A DNA stretch of 64,000 nt from Nocardia altamirensis NBRC 108246 (GTDB lineage Bacteria > Actinomycetota > Actinomycetes > Mycobacteriales > Mycobacteriaceae). The DNA lies in the NCBI RefSeq assembly GCF_001612685.1, contig NZ_BDAY01000041.1:1-64000 (forward strand), read 5' to 3'. The notes below the pieces were generated by a model, which was not told the origin of the DNA, made no database searches, and worked only from the letters and a program-made list of their open reading frames with translations. Of this stretch, positions 51,566-59,860 are shown one piece after another. The translations under genes and the position numbers were made by a program. Positions within the stretch are counted from its first letter, which is position 1. Every line of letters starts with the position of its first letter.

Positions 51566-52524
51566 GCGGCACCACGGGGTACGAGCTGGAGGGGGGACCC
51601 TTCTGGGATCCCCGAGTGACTGCCAACATTCACGCCGCGGGTGCGGTGCTGTGGCGGCGCCGACCGGGCGGCACGCTCGAGATCGCTGTCGTCCACCGCC
51701 CCAAGTATCAGGATTGGTCGCTGCCCAAGGGCAAGCTCGATCCCGGTGAGACACCGGTGCTCGCCGCGGTCCGCGAGGTCCGCGAGGAGACCGGGCTCGA
51801 CTGCAGGCTCGGGCGCTACCTCGGGAAGGTCACGTATCCCGTTCCGGGGCACCGCAAGCTGAAGCGGGTCGACTACTGGTCGGCCGAGACGGTCGGCGGG
51901 GAATTCACCGCCAACGCCGAAGTGGACGTGCTGCAGTGGTATCCGCTGGATCGGGTGATGGACCAGTTGTCCTATCCGATGGATCGGCAGGTGGTGCGCT
52001 CGTTCACCAGGCTGCCCGCGGACACCCGCACGCTGCTGCTGGTGCGACACGCGAAAGCTGGTCGGCGCGACCGCTTCTCCGGGCCGGACCCGCTGCGTCC
52101 GCTGGACCGCAACGGCCAGGCGCAGGCCCGGGCTCTTGTCCCGAATCTGTTGGCGTTCGGGGCATCCCGGATCCATTCCGCCGACCCGGTGCGCTGCGTG
52201 CAGACGGTGACACCGCTCGCCGAGAAGCTGGACAGCGAGATCATCCTCGAGCCGACACTGTCCGAAATCGGTTATGCCGCAGCACAGGACGCGGCGCGGC
52301 AGCGGATGGTCGAGCTGGTGCCCGACACCGGGGTTCCCGTTGTGTGCAGTCAGGGCAAGGTGATTCCGGATCTGTTGCAGTGGTGGGCCACTCGCGACGG
52401 CATCACGTTGCCGTCGGCGCGCAATCGCAAAGGCAGTGTGTGGGTACTGTCGTTCGCGGATCGCAGGCTCGTCGCCGCCGACCATCTGGACCGGTCACTC
52501 TCGGCGGACGTCGTACCGTCCTGA
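51562..52524 (+). CDS. mutT1: MutT1-type NUDIX hydrolase fused to histidine phosphatase
   Basis: This 320-residue protein joins an N-terminal NUDIX domain (box GKLDPGETPVLAAVREVREETG) to a C-terminal SixA/phosphoglycerate-mutase-type histidine-phosphatase domain (LLLVRHAKAGRRDRF). This matches mycobacterial MutT1 (Rv2985), which degrades 8-oxo-GTP and diadenosine polyphosphates. It is coupled to ppk by a GTGA overlap, linking polyphosphate and nucleotide-pool control. Downstream lies a 71-bp tandem repeat and a terminator shared with hupB. Confidence 0.94.
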   Translation: MSGTTGYELEGGPFWDPRVTANIHAAGAVLWRRRPGGTLEIAVVHRPKYQDWSLPKGKLDPGETPVLAAVREVREETGLDCRLGRYLGKVTYPVPGHRKLKRVDYWSAETVGGEFTANAEVDVLQWYPLDRVMDQLSYPMDRQVVRSFTRLPADTRTLLLVRHAKAGRRDRFSGPDPLRPLDRNGQAQARALVPNLLAFGASRIHSADPVRCVQTVTPLAEKLDSEIILEPTLSEIGYAAAQDAARQRMVELVPDTGVPVVCSQGKVIPDLLQWWATRDGITLPSARNRKGSVWVLSFADRRLVAADHLDRSLSADVVPS

Positions 52525-52580
52525 GCGTCCCCAGACGCCGCCGTAACGCCCTTGCGCGGCAAGGTGGGCCGGGCCTCAGA

Positions 52581-52722
52581 ACACGAGCCTGACCGGCCTA
52601 CACACCGCACAGCTGAAAGATGGACCCTGACAGCCGAAACGGCCCCGGAAGACACGAGCCTGACCGGCCTACACACCGCACAGCTGAAAGATGGACCCTG
52701 ACAGCCGAAACGGCCCCGGAAG
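52581..52722. repeat. 71-bp perfect tandem duplication
   Basis: Two identical, directly adjacent copies (52581-52651 and 52652-52722) begin ACACGAGCCTGACC and end CGGCCCCGGAAG. The second copy supplies the left arm of the mutT1/hupB terminator; the first carries an unpaired copy of that arm. It looks like a recent replication-slippage duplication. Confidence 0.97.
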
Positions 52723-52742
52723 CGTGCTTCCGGGGCCGTTTC
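52707..52742. terminator. Bidirectional terminator between mutT1 and hupB
   Basis: A 17-base inverted repeat (arm GAAACGGCCCCGGAAGC, two-base centre, so about 15 paired bases in the hairpin) lies between convergent genes. T residues follow on both sides. Confidence 0.9.
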
Positions 52743-52808
52743 GATCGGTATAGCGGGTGATTCAGCCTCCCGGCTGCCACCCGGCGCCAATACCGTACTG
52801 GCGCAGTA

Positions 52809-53468
52809 CTAGCGGCGACCGCGAGCCGGCGCCTTCTTGGCGGCCGACTTCTTGGCGGGAGCCTTCTTGGCGACCGTCTTCTTGGCGGCCGTGACCTTCT
52901 TGGCAGCCGTCTTCTTGGCGGGAGCCTTCTTCGCGACCGTCTTCTTCACGGCGGTCTTCTTGGCGACCGTCTTCTTGGCGGCGGCCTTGGTCGCAGTCGT
53001 CTTGCGAGCGGCCGTCTTTGCGGGCGCCTTCTTGGCGGCCTTCTTTGCCGTGGTCTTGGCGGGGCCCTTGGTGGCGGTCGCCTTCTTGGCGGCGGTCTTC
53101 TTCGCCGCCGTCTTCTTGGCGGCGGCCTTCTTGGCTGCCACCGGCGCATTCACGCCGCGCTTAACGGCGGGACCGCTTGCGGCAAGCTTCTGCTTGCCCG
53201 CGATCACGGCCTTGAACTGCGCGCCCGGACGGAACGCAGGCACCGAAGTCGGCTTCACCTTGACGGTTTCGCCGGTGCGCGGGTTCCGCGCGACTCGCGC
53301 CGCACGCTTACGCTGTTCGAACACACCGAATCCGGTGATTGTGACGCTCTGACCCTTGTGCACCGCGCGCACGATGGTGTCGACCACATGCTCGACTGCC
53401 GCGGTGGCCGTGCGCCTGTCTGTACCCAACTTTTCGGTCAGAACGTCGATCAGTTCCGCCTTGTTCAT
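52809..53468 (-). CDS. hupB: HU-family nucleoid protein with Lys/Ala-rich tail
   Basis: This 219-residue HU protein has a normal N-terminal HU domain (MNKAELIDVLTEKLGTDRRTA; FGVFEQRKRAARVARNPRTG) followed by about 120 residues of PAKKA/AAKKT-type repeats, as in mycobacterial HupB (Lsr2-independent nucleoid compaction and iron regulation). The tail is highly repetitive DNA. It is monocistronic and convergent with mutT1. Confidence 0.97.
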   Translation of the reverse strand: MNKAELIDVLTEKLGTDRRTATAAVEHVVDTIVRAVHKGQSVTITGFGVFEQRKRAARVARNPRTGETVKVKPTSVPAFRPGAQFKAVIAGKQKLAASGPAVKRGVNAPVAAKKAAAKKTAAKKTAAKKATATKGPAKTTAKKAAKKAPAKTAARKTTATKAAAKKTVAKKTAVKKTVAKKAPAKKTAAKKVTAAKKTVAKKAPAKKSAAKKAPARGRR

Positions 53469-53633
53469 TGAATCCTCCGCAGACTAATGGCCCGTCGTCG
53501 GACCGACTAGGTACCACGGTAAACCCACAATGGGCAAGAGTCTATGTGCCACGCCAAAATTCATGTGGTTTAGCACACGTCCAGCTACCGGCCCCCCGTT
53601 CATCCAGCTAACACCCAGGGGTGTTTAGTGCCT

Positions 53634-54233
53634 CTAAATATGTGCTGGCAGGGTAGTGGGTTTCCATGCTGGCCTTGTGTTTTCGAACTCGGCGATCGCG
53701 TCGCTGCGGCGCAGCGTGAGCCCGATGTCGTCCAATCCTTCGAGCAGACGCCACCGCGTGTAGTCATCAATATCGAACGGCAACACGGCGGTTCCAGCGG
53801 TCACCGTGCGGTCCTCCAGGTCCACAACCAATTCGAGACCGGGCTGTTCCTCGAGCAACTTCCAGAGCATTTCGACATCGTTCTGTGACATCTGGGCCGC
53901 CAGCAGGCCGCCCTTACCGGCATTGCCGCGGAAGATGTCGGCGAACCGCGACGAGATCACGACCCGAAACCCGTAGTCAGACAGCGCCCAGACGGCATGT
54001 TCGCGGGACGATCCCGTGCCGAAATCCGGTCCGGCCACCAGCACACTGCCCCGCTTGTAGGGCTCGACGTTGAGAATGAAGTCGGGATCAGTGCGCCATG
54101 CTGCGAACAGTCCGTCCTCGAATCCCGTGCGGGTCACCCGCTTCAGGTACACGGCCGGGATGATCTGGTCAGTATCCACATTGGAACGACGGAACGGTAC
54201 GCCGATCCCCTTGTGCACGGTGAAGGCTTCCAT
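53634..54233 (-). CDS. leuD: 3-Isopropylmalate dehydratase small subunit
   Basis: This 199-residue subunit pairs with LeuC to isomerise 2-isopropylmalate to 3-isopropylmalate in leucine synthesis. Conserved RSNVDTDQIIPA, GPDFGTGSSREHA and RFADIFRGNAGKGG are present. ATG 54233 has AGGAGAATCA upstream. It follows leuC after 35 bases. Confidence 0.96.
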   Translation of the reverse strand: MEAFTVHKGIGVPFRRSNVDTDQIIPAVYLKRVTRTGFEDGLFAAWRTDPDFILNVEPYKRGSVLVAGPDFGTGSSREHAVWALSDYGFRVVISSRFADIFRGNAGKGGLLAAQMSQNDVEMLWKLLEEQPGLELVVDLEDRTVTAGTAVLPFDIDDYTRWRLLEGLDDIGLTLRRSDAIAEFENTRPAWKPTTLPAHI

Positions 54234-54268
54234 TGATTCTCCTGAGTCGGTAGAGGTATCGCGTCCGG

Positions 54269-55690
54269 TCAGTCCAGATCCGCAGGCGAGGACAGGGTTC
54301 CACGGACCGCCGTCGCGGCCGCTACAAGCGGGGAAACCAGGTGCGTACGGCCACCTTTGCCCTGTCGGCCCTCGAAGTTGCGGTTCGACGTCGACGCGCA
54401 GCGCTGGCCCGGCTCGAGCTGATCCGGATTCATTCCCAGGCACATTGAGCAGCCCGCCTGCCGCCATTCGGCGCCCGCTGCGGCGAAAATCTCACCGAGT
54501 CCTTCTAATTCAGCCTGTGCGCGAACCCGCATCGATCCCGGTACAACCAGCATTCGCACGCCGTCCGCGACGTGGCGTCCCTTTAAAATCCCGGCCACGG
54601 CACGCAAATCCTCGATGCGTCCGTTGGTGCACGATCCGACGAATACCGTGTCGACCGCCACCTCGCGCAGCGGCGTTCCCGGGGTCAAATCCATGTACCG
54701 CAGCGCTTTCTCCGCGGACTCGCGCGCCGTCTCGTCGGCGATCTGGGCGGGGTCGGGCACCGATTCGCCAAGGGGCGCGCCCTGTCCCGGGTTGGTGCCC
54801 CAGGTGACGAACGGGGTCAGCTCGCGCGCGTCGATGTGCACCTCGGCGTCGAACCGCGCGCCCTCGTCGGTCTTGAGCGACTCCCAGGAGGCCACTGCTG
54901 CCGTCCAGTCGTCCCCCTGCGGGGCGTGCGGGCGGCCGGCGAGGAATTCATAGGTTGTTTCGTCTGGAGCGATCATGCCCGCTCTGGCGCCCGCTTCGAT
55001 GGACATGTTGCAGATGGTCATTCGGGCCTCCATCGACATGGCCCTGATCGCCTCGCCGCGGTACTCGAGCACATAACCCTGACCGCCGCCGGTGCCGATC
55101 CTCGCGATGACGGCCAGAATCAGGTCTTTGCTCGTAACGCCGGGCCCAAGGGCGCCGTCGACGGTGATCGCCATCGTCTTGAACGGACGCAGGGAGAGCG
55201 TCTGGGTGGCGAGCACGTGCTCCACCTCGGAGGTGCCGATGCCCATCGCCAGCGCGCCGAACGCGCCGTGCGTCGAGGTGTGACTGTCACCGCAGACCAC
55301 CGTCATGCCCGGTTGGGTCAGGCCGAGTTGCGGGCCGACCACGTGCACGATGCCCTGATCCAGATCGCCCATCGGATGCAACCGAACACCGAATTCCGCA
55401 CAGTTGCGGCGCAGAGTTTCCACTTGCGTTCGCGAAATCGGATCCGCAATGGGTTTATCGATATCGACGGTCGGGACATTGTGGTCCTCGGTCGCGATGG
55501 TCAGATCGGGGCGCCGCACCGGCCTGCCTGCGGCGCGGAGGCCGTCGAAGGCCTGCGGGCTGGTCACTTCGTGCACCAGGTGCAGGTCGATGTAGATCAG
55601 GTCGGGTTCGCGCGCTGTGCCCTCTCCCTCGCCACGGGCGACGACATGCTGCTCCCACACCTTTTCGGCCATGGTGCGTGGCTGTGCCAT
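54269..55690 (-). CDS. leuC: 3-Isopropylmalate dehydratase large subunit
   Basis: This 473-residue aconitase-family subunit carries the [4Fe-4S] ligands: one Cys in SCTNGRIEDLR and a pair in CSMCLGMNPD. HTSTHGAFGALAMGIGTSEVEH is a second family signature. AAGGTGATCGAAA precedes ATG 55690. It heads the leuCD operon and is divergent from the IclR regulator that probably controls it. Confidence 0.97.
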   Translation of the reverse strand: MAQPRTMAEKVWEQHVVARGEGEGTAREPDLIYIDLHLVHEVTSPQAFDGLRAAGRPVRRPDLTIATEDHNVPTVDIDKPIADPISRTQVETLRRNCAEFGVRLHPMGDLDQGIVHVVGPQLGLTQPGMTVVCGDSHTSTHGAFGALAMGIGTSEVEHVLATQTLSLRPFKTMAITVDGALGPGVTSKDLILAVIARIGTGGGQGYVLEYRGEAIRAMSMEARMTICNMSIEAGARAGMIAPDETTYEFLAGRPHAPQGDDWTAAVASWESLKTDEGARFDAEVHIDARELTPFVTWGTNPGQGAPLGESVPDPAQIADETARESAEKALRYMDLTPGTPLREVAVDTVFVGSCTNGRIEDLRAVAGILKGRHVADGVRMLVVPGSMRVRAQAELEGLGEIFAAAGAEWRQAGCSMCLGMNPDQLEPGQRCASTSNRNFEGRQGKGGRTHLVSPLVAAATAVRGTLSSPADLD

Positions 55691-55838
55691 TTTCGATCAC
55701 CTTTCGACAAGCATCCGCCTCCGCGTTCCGGGCTGAGGACGGCGGCGGCTGCACACGTTTTTCGGATAGGCGAGATCGGATGTCCGAGCGGATTACCCGT
55801 GTCGGCGGTTCCGTGTGGATTCCCAACATCCGAGACGC

Positions 55839-55850
55839 TAGTATCGTTCT
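55839..55850 (+). promoter_or_regulatory. -10 box of a leaderless ltbR-type transcript
   Basis: TAGTAT (55839-55844) ends six bases before ATG 55851, placing the start of transcription at the start codon. GAGAC occurs twice around it (55832-55836 and 55853-55857), as might suit an overlapping IclR site controlling both this gene and leuC. Confidence 0.5.
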
Positions 55851-56552
55851 ATGAGACAGCATAGCGGCATCGGCGTCCTCGACAAAGCAGTGGCGGTGTT
55901 GTACGCCGTCGCCGAGCACCCCTGCGGTCTCAACGACCTGTGCGCCCGCACCGGACTGCCGCGCGCGACCGCACATCGCCTCGCCGTCGGCCTGGAAGTG
56001 CATCGCCTGTTGGCGCGCGACAACAGCGGCATGTGGCGGCCGGGCCCCGCACTCGCCGAGCTGGCCGCAGGCGCCACAGATCCGCTGCTCGAGGCCGCGG
56101 CGGCGATCCTGCCCCGGCTACGCGAGATCACCGGCGAAAGCGTCCAGCTGTACCGCCAGGACGGCAATGCGCGGGTCTGCATCGCGGCCCTCGAACCGCC
56201 GGTCGGGCTGCGCGACACCGTTCCCGTCGGCGCGCGGCTGCCGTTGACCGCTGGTTCGGCCGCCAAAGTCCTGCTCGCCTGGGCCGATCCCGAACTGCAG
56301 CGGTCCATCCTCGCCGACGCCGTGTTCGGCGAACGCGCGCTGACCGAGGTGCGCAAGCGCGGCTGGGCGCAGAGCGCGGCCGAGCGGGCATCCGGCGTGG
56401 CGAGCGTGTCCGCACCCGTCCGCGACGCCACCGGGACCGTTGTCGCCGCCGTCTCGGTATCCGGACCCATCGACCGGATGGGCCGCAGGCCCGGCGCGCG
56501 CTGGGCGGCGGACCTGGTCGCGGCGGCGGAGGCGCTACACAAGCGCCTATAA
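55851..56552 (+). CDS. IclR-family regulator of leucine genes (LtbR/NdgR-like)
   Basis: This 233-residue protein has an N-terminal winged helix (GIGVLDKAVAVLYAVAEHP; GLPRATAHRLAVGLE) and a C-terminal IclR effector domain (LPLTAGSAAKVLLAW, SVSAPVRDATGTVVAAVSVSGP). Counterpart of Rv2989, next to leuC. Relatives LtbR (Corynebacterium) and NdgR (Streptomyces) repress leuCD and leuB. Expected to bind the shared promoter region. Confidence 0.88.
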   Translation: MRQHSGIGVLDKAVAVLYAVAEHPCGLNDLCARTGLPRATAHRLAVGLEVHRLLARDNSGMWRPGPALAELAAGATDPLLEAAAAILPRLREITGESVQLYRQDGNARVCIAALEPPVGLRDTVPVGARLPLTAGSAAKVLLAWADPELQRSILADAVFGERALTEVRKRGWAQSAAERASGVASVSAPVRDATGTVVAAVSVSGPIDRMGRRPGARWAADLVAAAEALHKRL

Positions 56553-56561
56553 CACGTTCTA
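56548..56561 (+). promoter_or_regulatory. KstR-like operator match
   Basis: TATAACACGTTCTA fits the recalled KstR consensus TnnAACnnGTTnnA and lies 25 bases before the PPOX-family start, overlapping the end of the IclR gene. A chance match of this 8-fixed-base pattern is possible once per window. Confidence 0.25.
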
Positions 56562-56585
56562 GAAATGACTCTCTAGAGTGAGCGA

Positions 56586-57086
56586 ATGGGAGTCAATCAA
56601 CGGGCACAGATCGTCATGTCCGACACCGAGATCACCGAGTTCCTGGAACGCAGCCGCATCGCGACGCTCGCGACCATCGGTCCGAAGGGCACACCGCACC
56701 TGACCGCCATGTGGTACGCGCTCATCGACGGTGAACTGTGGTTCGAGACGAAGACGAAATCGCAGAAGGCGGTCAACCTGCGCCGTGACCCGCGCATCAC
56801 CTGCATGGTCGAAGCAGGCCAGACCTACGACCAGCTGCGTGGCGTCTCGATCGAAGGGCACGCCGAGATCGTCGACGACCCCGACAAGCTGTACGCGGTC
56901 GGTGTCAGCGTGTGGGAGCGCTACACCGGCCCCTATAGCGAAGAGGTCAGGCCGATGGTCGAAACCATGCTGCACAAGCGCAGCGCCATCCGCGTCGTCC
57001 CCGACCGGATCCGCAGCTGGGATCACCGCAAGCTCGGCCTCCCCCGGCTCCCGCTCGGCGGAACCACCGCGGCCCCACTCGACTGA
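56586..57086 (+). CDS. PPOX-class F420- or FMN-dependent enzyme (Rv2991-like)
   Basis: This 166-residue split-barrel protein of the pyridoxamine-phosphate-oxidase superfamily begins with about a dozen residues before FLERSRIATLATIG and PHLTAMWYALIDGELWF. It ends RIRSWDHRKLGLPR, matching the Rv2991 type, which binds F420 or FMN. TAGAGT 7-12 bases before ATG 56586 implies a leaderless mRNA. Cofactor is not certain. fbiD in this window shows F420 is made. Confidence 0.85.
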   Translation: MGVNQRAQIVMSDTEITEFLERSRIATLATIGPKGTPHLTAMWYALIDGELWFETKTKSQKAVNLRRDPRITCMVEAGQTYDQLRGVSIEGHAEIVDDPDKLYAVGVSVWERYTGPYSEEVRPMVETMLHKRSAIRVVPDRIRSWDHRKLGLPRLPLGGTTAAPLD

Positions 57087-57246
57087 GCTGCTCCGACACC
57101 GAGTTCGACGCCGAGCGAACGCGCACCGATATCGAACTGACATCGTGCGCCGCGCCGACTAACGTCGAATCGTTCGACACGAATCGGCCGGGCACCGCCG
57201 CCCGCAAGGGCGTGCGCCGCACGGCCGCGACGACGAGGAGCAGGCG

Positions 57247-57444
57247 ATGGCGGATAGTTCCAACGGCTCAGGCAATCCCGAAGCCTCGAGCGCCGAAGAG
57301 GTGAAGCGCAAGTTCAAGGAGGCGCTGGAGCGGAAGAACAAGAACAGCGCCCGAACCGCCGACCATCTCGACGGCCGTTCCAAGGCCTCCGCGACCCACG
57401 GCAACGCCAGCCACAAGCGCGAGTTCCGGCGCAAGAGCGGGTAG
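57247..57444 (+). CDS. DUF5302-family small protein
   Basis: This 65-residue, highly charged protein (KRKFKEALERKNKNSA; ASHKREFRRKSG) belongs to the DUF5302 type common in Actinobacteria. Function unknown; probably a small basic, partly disordered protein. GAGGAGCAGGCG precedes ATG 57247, and a terminator follows at once. Confidence 0.85.
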   Translation: MADSSNGSGNPEASSAEEVKRKFKEALERKNKNSARTADHLDGRSKASATHGNASHKREFRRKSG

Positions 57445-57458
57445 CTCGTCGGACGAGA

Positions 57459-57489
57459 AAGGCCCTCCGGTCGATGACCGGGGGGCCTT
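57459..57489 (+). terminator. Terminator after DUF5302 gene
   Basis: A 13-bp stem with one G-T pair (AAGGCCCTCCGGT with ACCGGGGGGCCTT) and a five-base loop, 14 bases after the stop. Confidence 0.85.
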
Positions 57490-57739
57490 CGCTGTGTGTT
57501 GGGCCGAATCCGGTGCTCAGCGGGCTTGTGAGGTGTGCAAGTGAGGTTGTCCACTAGTTGGGATGCGCCGGCGGGCAGCGGTCCTCCAGCGGGCTATCAG
57601 GGGGCGATCCGGAGCAGCTCACGGCCAGCGGTAAACCTGCAGCGCGAGACTTCCAACAGCAGACGATCAAAAGAGCTGCACGAGTCAATTTTGGATGTCT
57701 ACATCCACGAGAGGCCTACGCCCCCTTGGCGACGCGCGC
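57490..57739. other. Intergenic region, no gene seen
   Basis: The 250 bases between the DUF5302 terminator and the GC-rich hairpins hold no frame with a ribosome-binding site and homology that I can recognise. Confidence 0.45.
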
Positions 57740-57816
57740 GCTGCGCGCGCAGCGCCGCAGCCGGGGGTCCGGGGGCGAAGCCCGCCGGGTGGGTTGCGGG
57801 GGCTTCGCCCCCGCAA
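57740..57816. repeat. Cluster of GC-rich inverted repeats downstream of the tRNA genes
   Basis: It contains a perfect 14-bp palindrome GCTGCGCGCGCAGC (57740-57753), an imperfect CCGG-G3C hairpin (about 57768-57788), and a 10-bp stem capped by TTC (57794-57816, arm TTGCGGGGGC). It lies just beyond the tRNA-Glu terminator. Looks like a repetitive extragenic element or a back-up transcription stop. Confidence 0.6.
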
Positions 57817-57833
57817 GACATTGCGGAACAGAA

Positions 57834-57864
57834 AAGGCTCATGCTCTCCATGAGCATGAGCCTT
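57834..57864 (-). terminator. Terminator of the tRNA-Gln/tRNA-Glu transcript
   Basis: A 13-bp perfect stem (arm AAGGCTCATGCTC) with a five-base loop is followed on the minus strand by TTTTC, ten bases beyond the tRNA-Glu 3' end. Confidence 0.9.
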
Positions 57865-57873
57865 CTATCTGTG

Positions 57874-57946
57874 TAGCCCCGACGGGATTCGAACCCGCGC
57901 TACCGCCTTGAGAGGGCGGCGTCCTAGGCCGCTAGACGACGGGGCC
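57874..57946 (-). tRNA. tRNA-Glu (CTC)
   Basis: A 73-base cloverleaf on the minus strand: seven-pair acceptor stem GGCCCCG/CGGGGCT (one G-T), anticodon loop CTCTCAA with anticodon CTC, T-arm GGTTCGAATCC, discriminator A, no encoded CCA. Charged by GltX, whose gene lies upstream on the same strand. Confidence 0.93.
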
Positions 57947-58093
57947 AGGACTGCTTCTCGTTCGCACGAGGAGCACCTTGGTTGATCTTTCGATCGGGAG
58001 GCTCGGCAAGCTTAACCGGCCGAGGCCCGGCGATCCAAATCGCCGGTTGCTGTACTGATTTCGGCCGCGCACCGATCTCGACAACATTCTCCG

Positions 58094-58165
58094 CTGGGGT
58101 ACCAGGACTCGAACCTAGAATGGCTGAACCAGAATCAGCTGTGTTGCCAATTACACCATACCCCA
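58094..58165 (-). tRNA. tRNA-Gln (CTG)
   Basis: A 72-base cloverleaf on the minus strand: acceptor TGGGGTA/TACCCCA, anticodon loop TTCTGGT with anticodon CTG, T-arm GGTTCGAGTCC, discriminator G, no encoded CCA. It lies between gltX and tRNA-Glu. In actinobacteria GluRS first charges this tRNA with Glu, then GatCAB amidates it. Confidence 0.92.
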
Positions 58166-58301
58166 ATGACCTGGTGATTCAGCCTCGCAGTCTGGCTGAC
58201 TGTGAGGCCGCGTTCCGGGCCGAGAAGAAGACTACCAAACGGCTACCGGTTAACTACAAATCGCCTGGTCAAAGCCACATTTTCCGCTGTGCGGACAGTT
58301 T

Positions 58302-59774
58302 TCAGGGCTGCGCGGTCCACTCCTGTGCTGAGCGCAGTCGCGCGAGAGTCAGGTCGCGGCCGAGTAGTTCGAGCGACTCGTACAGTGGCGGGCTGATGTG
58401 CGATCCGGTCACTGCGACGCGCACCGGCGCGAATGCCTTGCGCGGCTTGAGCCCTAGATCGTCTATCAGCGCGGTTTTGAGCGCTTCTTCGATCGCCGGG
58501 GTCGACCACTGCGTCAGTGGCTCCAGCGCAGTAATAGCGGCTTGCAATACCGGAGTTGCGTCTGCGCCGAGATTCTTTGCTCCCGCAGTGGGGTCGATCG
58601 CAAATTGTTCGGCGGGTGCCAACAAGAAACGCAACAGTTCCCAGGCATCCGACAACACGACGATCCGAGTCTGCACCAGATCGGCCGCTGCGGCGAACAC
58701 CTTGTCGTCGATTTCGGCGCCGATATGACCGTGTACGGTCAGGTACTCGCGCAGTCGGTTGCTGAAATCGGCGGGCGCCAGCAATCGGATGTGCTCCGCG
58801 TTGAGGGCATCTGCCTTCTTCTGATCGAATCGGGCCGGATTCGAATTTACTTTCGATATGTCGAACGCCGCGACCATCTCCGCCATGGTGAACAGGTCGT
58901 GGTCGTCGGCGATGCTCCAACCGAGTAGCGCCAGGTAATTCAGCAAACCTTCAGGGATGAATCCGCGATCGCGGTGCGCGAACAGATTCGACTCCGGATC
59001 GCGCTTGGACAACTTCTTGTTGCCCTGGCCCATGACGAAGGGCAGGTGGCCGAACTCCGGGGTGAAGTCCGCAACACCGATTCGGCGCAGCGCGGCATAC
59101 AGCGCGAGCTGGCGCGGGGTTGAGGAAAGCAGATCTTCGCCGCGCAACACATGGGTGATCTTCATCAATGCGTCGTCGACCGGGTTTACCAGCGTATACA
59201 GCGGATCGCCGGTGCCGCGGGTGAGCGCGAAGTCGGGCACCGTACCCGCCTTGAAGGTGGTCTCGCCGCGCACGAGGTCGTGCCAGGTGAGGTCTTCGTC
59301 GGGCATCCGGAGCCGAATCACCGCGGGGCGTCCGGCATCTCGGTATGCCGCGATCTGCTCGGCGGTGAGATCTCGGTCATAGTTGTCGTAACCAAGCTTG
59401 GGATCCCGTCCGGCGGCGCGATGCCTGGCCTCCACTTCCTCAGGCGTGGAGAAGGATTCGTAGGCTTCGCCAGCCTCCAGCAAACGCCGGACGACGTCCA
59501 GATGCAGGTCCTTGCGCAGCGACTGGCGGTACGGCTCGTAGGGGCCGCCGATCTCGGGGCCCTCGTCCCAGGTGAGGCCGAGCCAGCGCAGCGCGTCGAG
59601 CAGCGCGCGGTAGGACTCCTCGGAATCCCGTGCCGCGTCGGTGTCTTCGATGCGGAAGACGAATTTTCCACCGTGGTGTCTGGCATAGGCCCAGTTGAAC
59701 AGCGCCGTCCGGATCAGGCCGACGTGTGGCGTTCCGGTCGGTGACGGGCAGAAGCGGACCCGTACTTCAGTCAT
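58302..59774 (-). CDS. gltX: Glutamyl-tRNA synthetase (probably non-discriminating)
   Basis: This 490-residue class I synthetase has the HIGH-type motif in SPTGTPHVGLIRTALFN and the KMSKS-type KLSKR. Normal length. ATG 59774 has GAAAGAGAGCC upstream. In bacteria lacking GlnRS it also charges tRNA-Gln. It is followed on the same strand by tRNA-Gln and tRNA-Glu without an obvious terminator until 57864, so enzyme and substrates may be co-transcribed. Counterpart of gltS (Rv2992c). Confidence 0.96.
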   Translation of the reverse strand: MTEVRVRFCPSPTGTPHVGLIRTALFNWAYARHHGGKFVFRIEDTDAARDSEESYRALLDALRWLGLTWDEGPEIGGPYEPYRQSLRKDLHLDVVRRLLEAGEAYESFSTPEEVEARHRAAGRDPKLGYDNYDRDLTAEQIAAYRDAGRPAVIRLRMPDEDLTWHDLVRGETTFKAGTVPDFALTRGTGDPLYTLVNPVDDALMKITHVLRGEDLLSSTPRQLALYAALRRIGVADFTPEFGHLPFVMGQGNKKLSKRDPESNLFAHRDRGFIPEGLLNYLALLGWSIADDHDLFTMAEMVAAFDISKVNSNPARFDQKKADALNAEHIRLLAPADFSNRLREYLTVHGHIGAEIDDKVFAAAADLVQTRIVVLSDAWELLRFLLAPAEQFAIDPTAGAKNLGADATPVLQAAITALEPLTQWSTPAIEEALKTALIDDLGLKPRKAFAPVRVAVTGSHISPPLYESLELLGRDLTLARLRSAQEWTAQP

Positions 59775-59790
59775 GGCTCTCTTTCGCTAT

Positions 59791-59860
59791 CTGATCGTTT
59801 CGAGTGACCTGCAAGCAGTCACTAGCTGATCGTTTCGAGTGACCTGCAAGCAGTCACTAG
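59791..59860. repeat. 35-bp perfect tandem duplication at the FAH-gene end
   Basis: Two adjacent identical copies (59791-59825, 59826-59860) begin CTGATCGTTTCGAG and end CAGTCACTAG. Each contains a short hairpin (AGTGAC...GTCACT). The second copy includes the FAH-family stop codon (TAG). The first lies 17 bases upstream of the gltX start. Confidence 0.96.

Noticed and set aside
52581..52722. CRISPR array or ncRNA at the 71-bp repeat
   Set aside because: Only two copies with no spacer between them; a tandem duplication explains it.
52837..53352. Plus-strand hydrophobic protein opposite hupB
   Set aside because: The Ala/Val/Phe repeats are the complement of the Lys/Ala tail codons, not a membrane protein.
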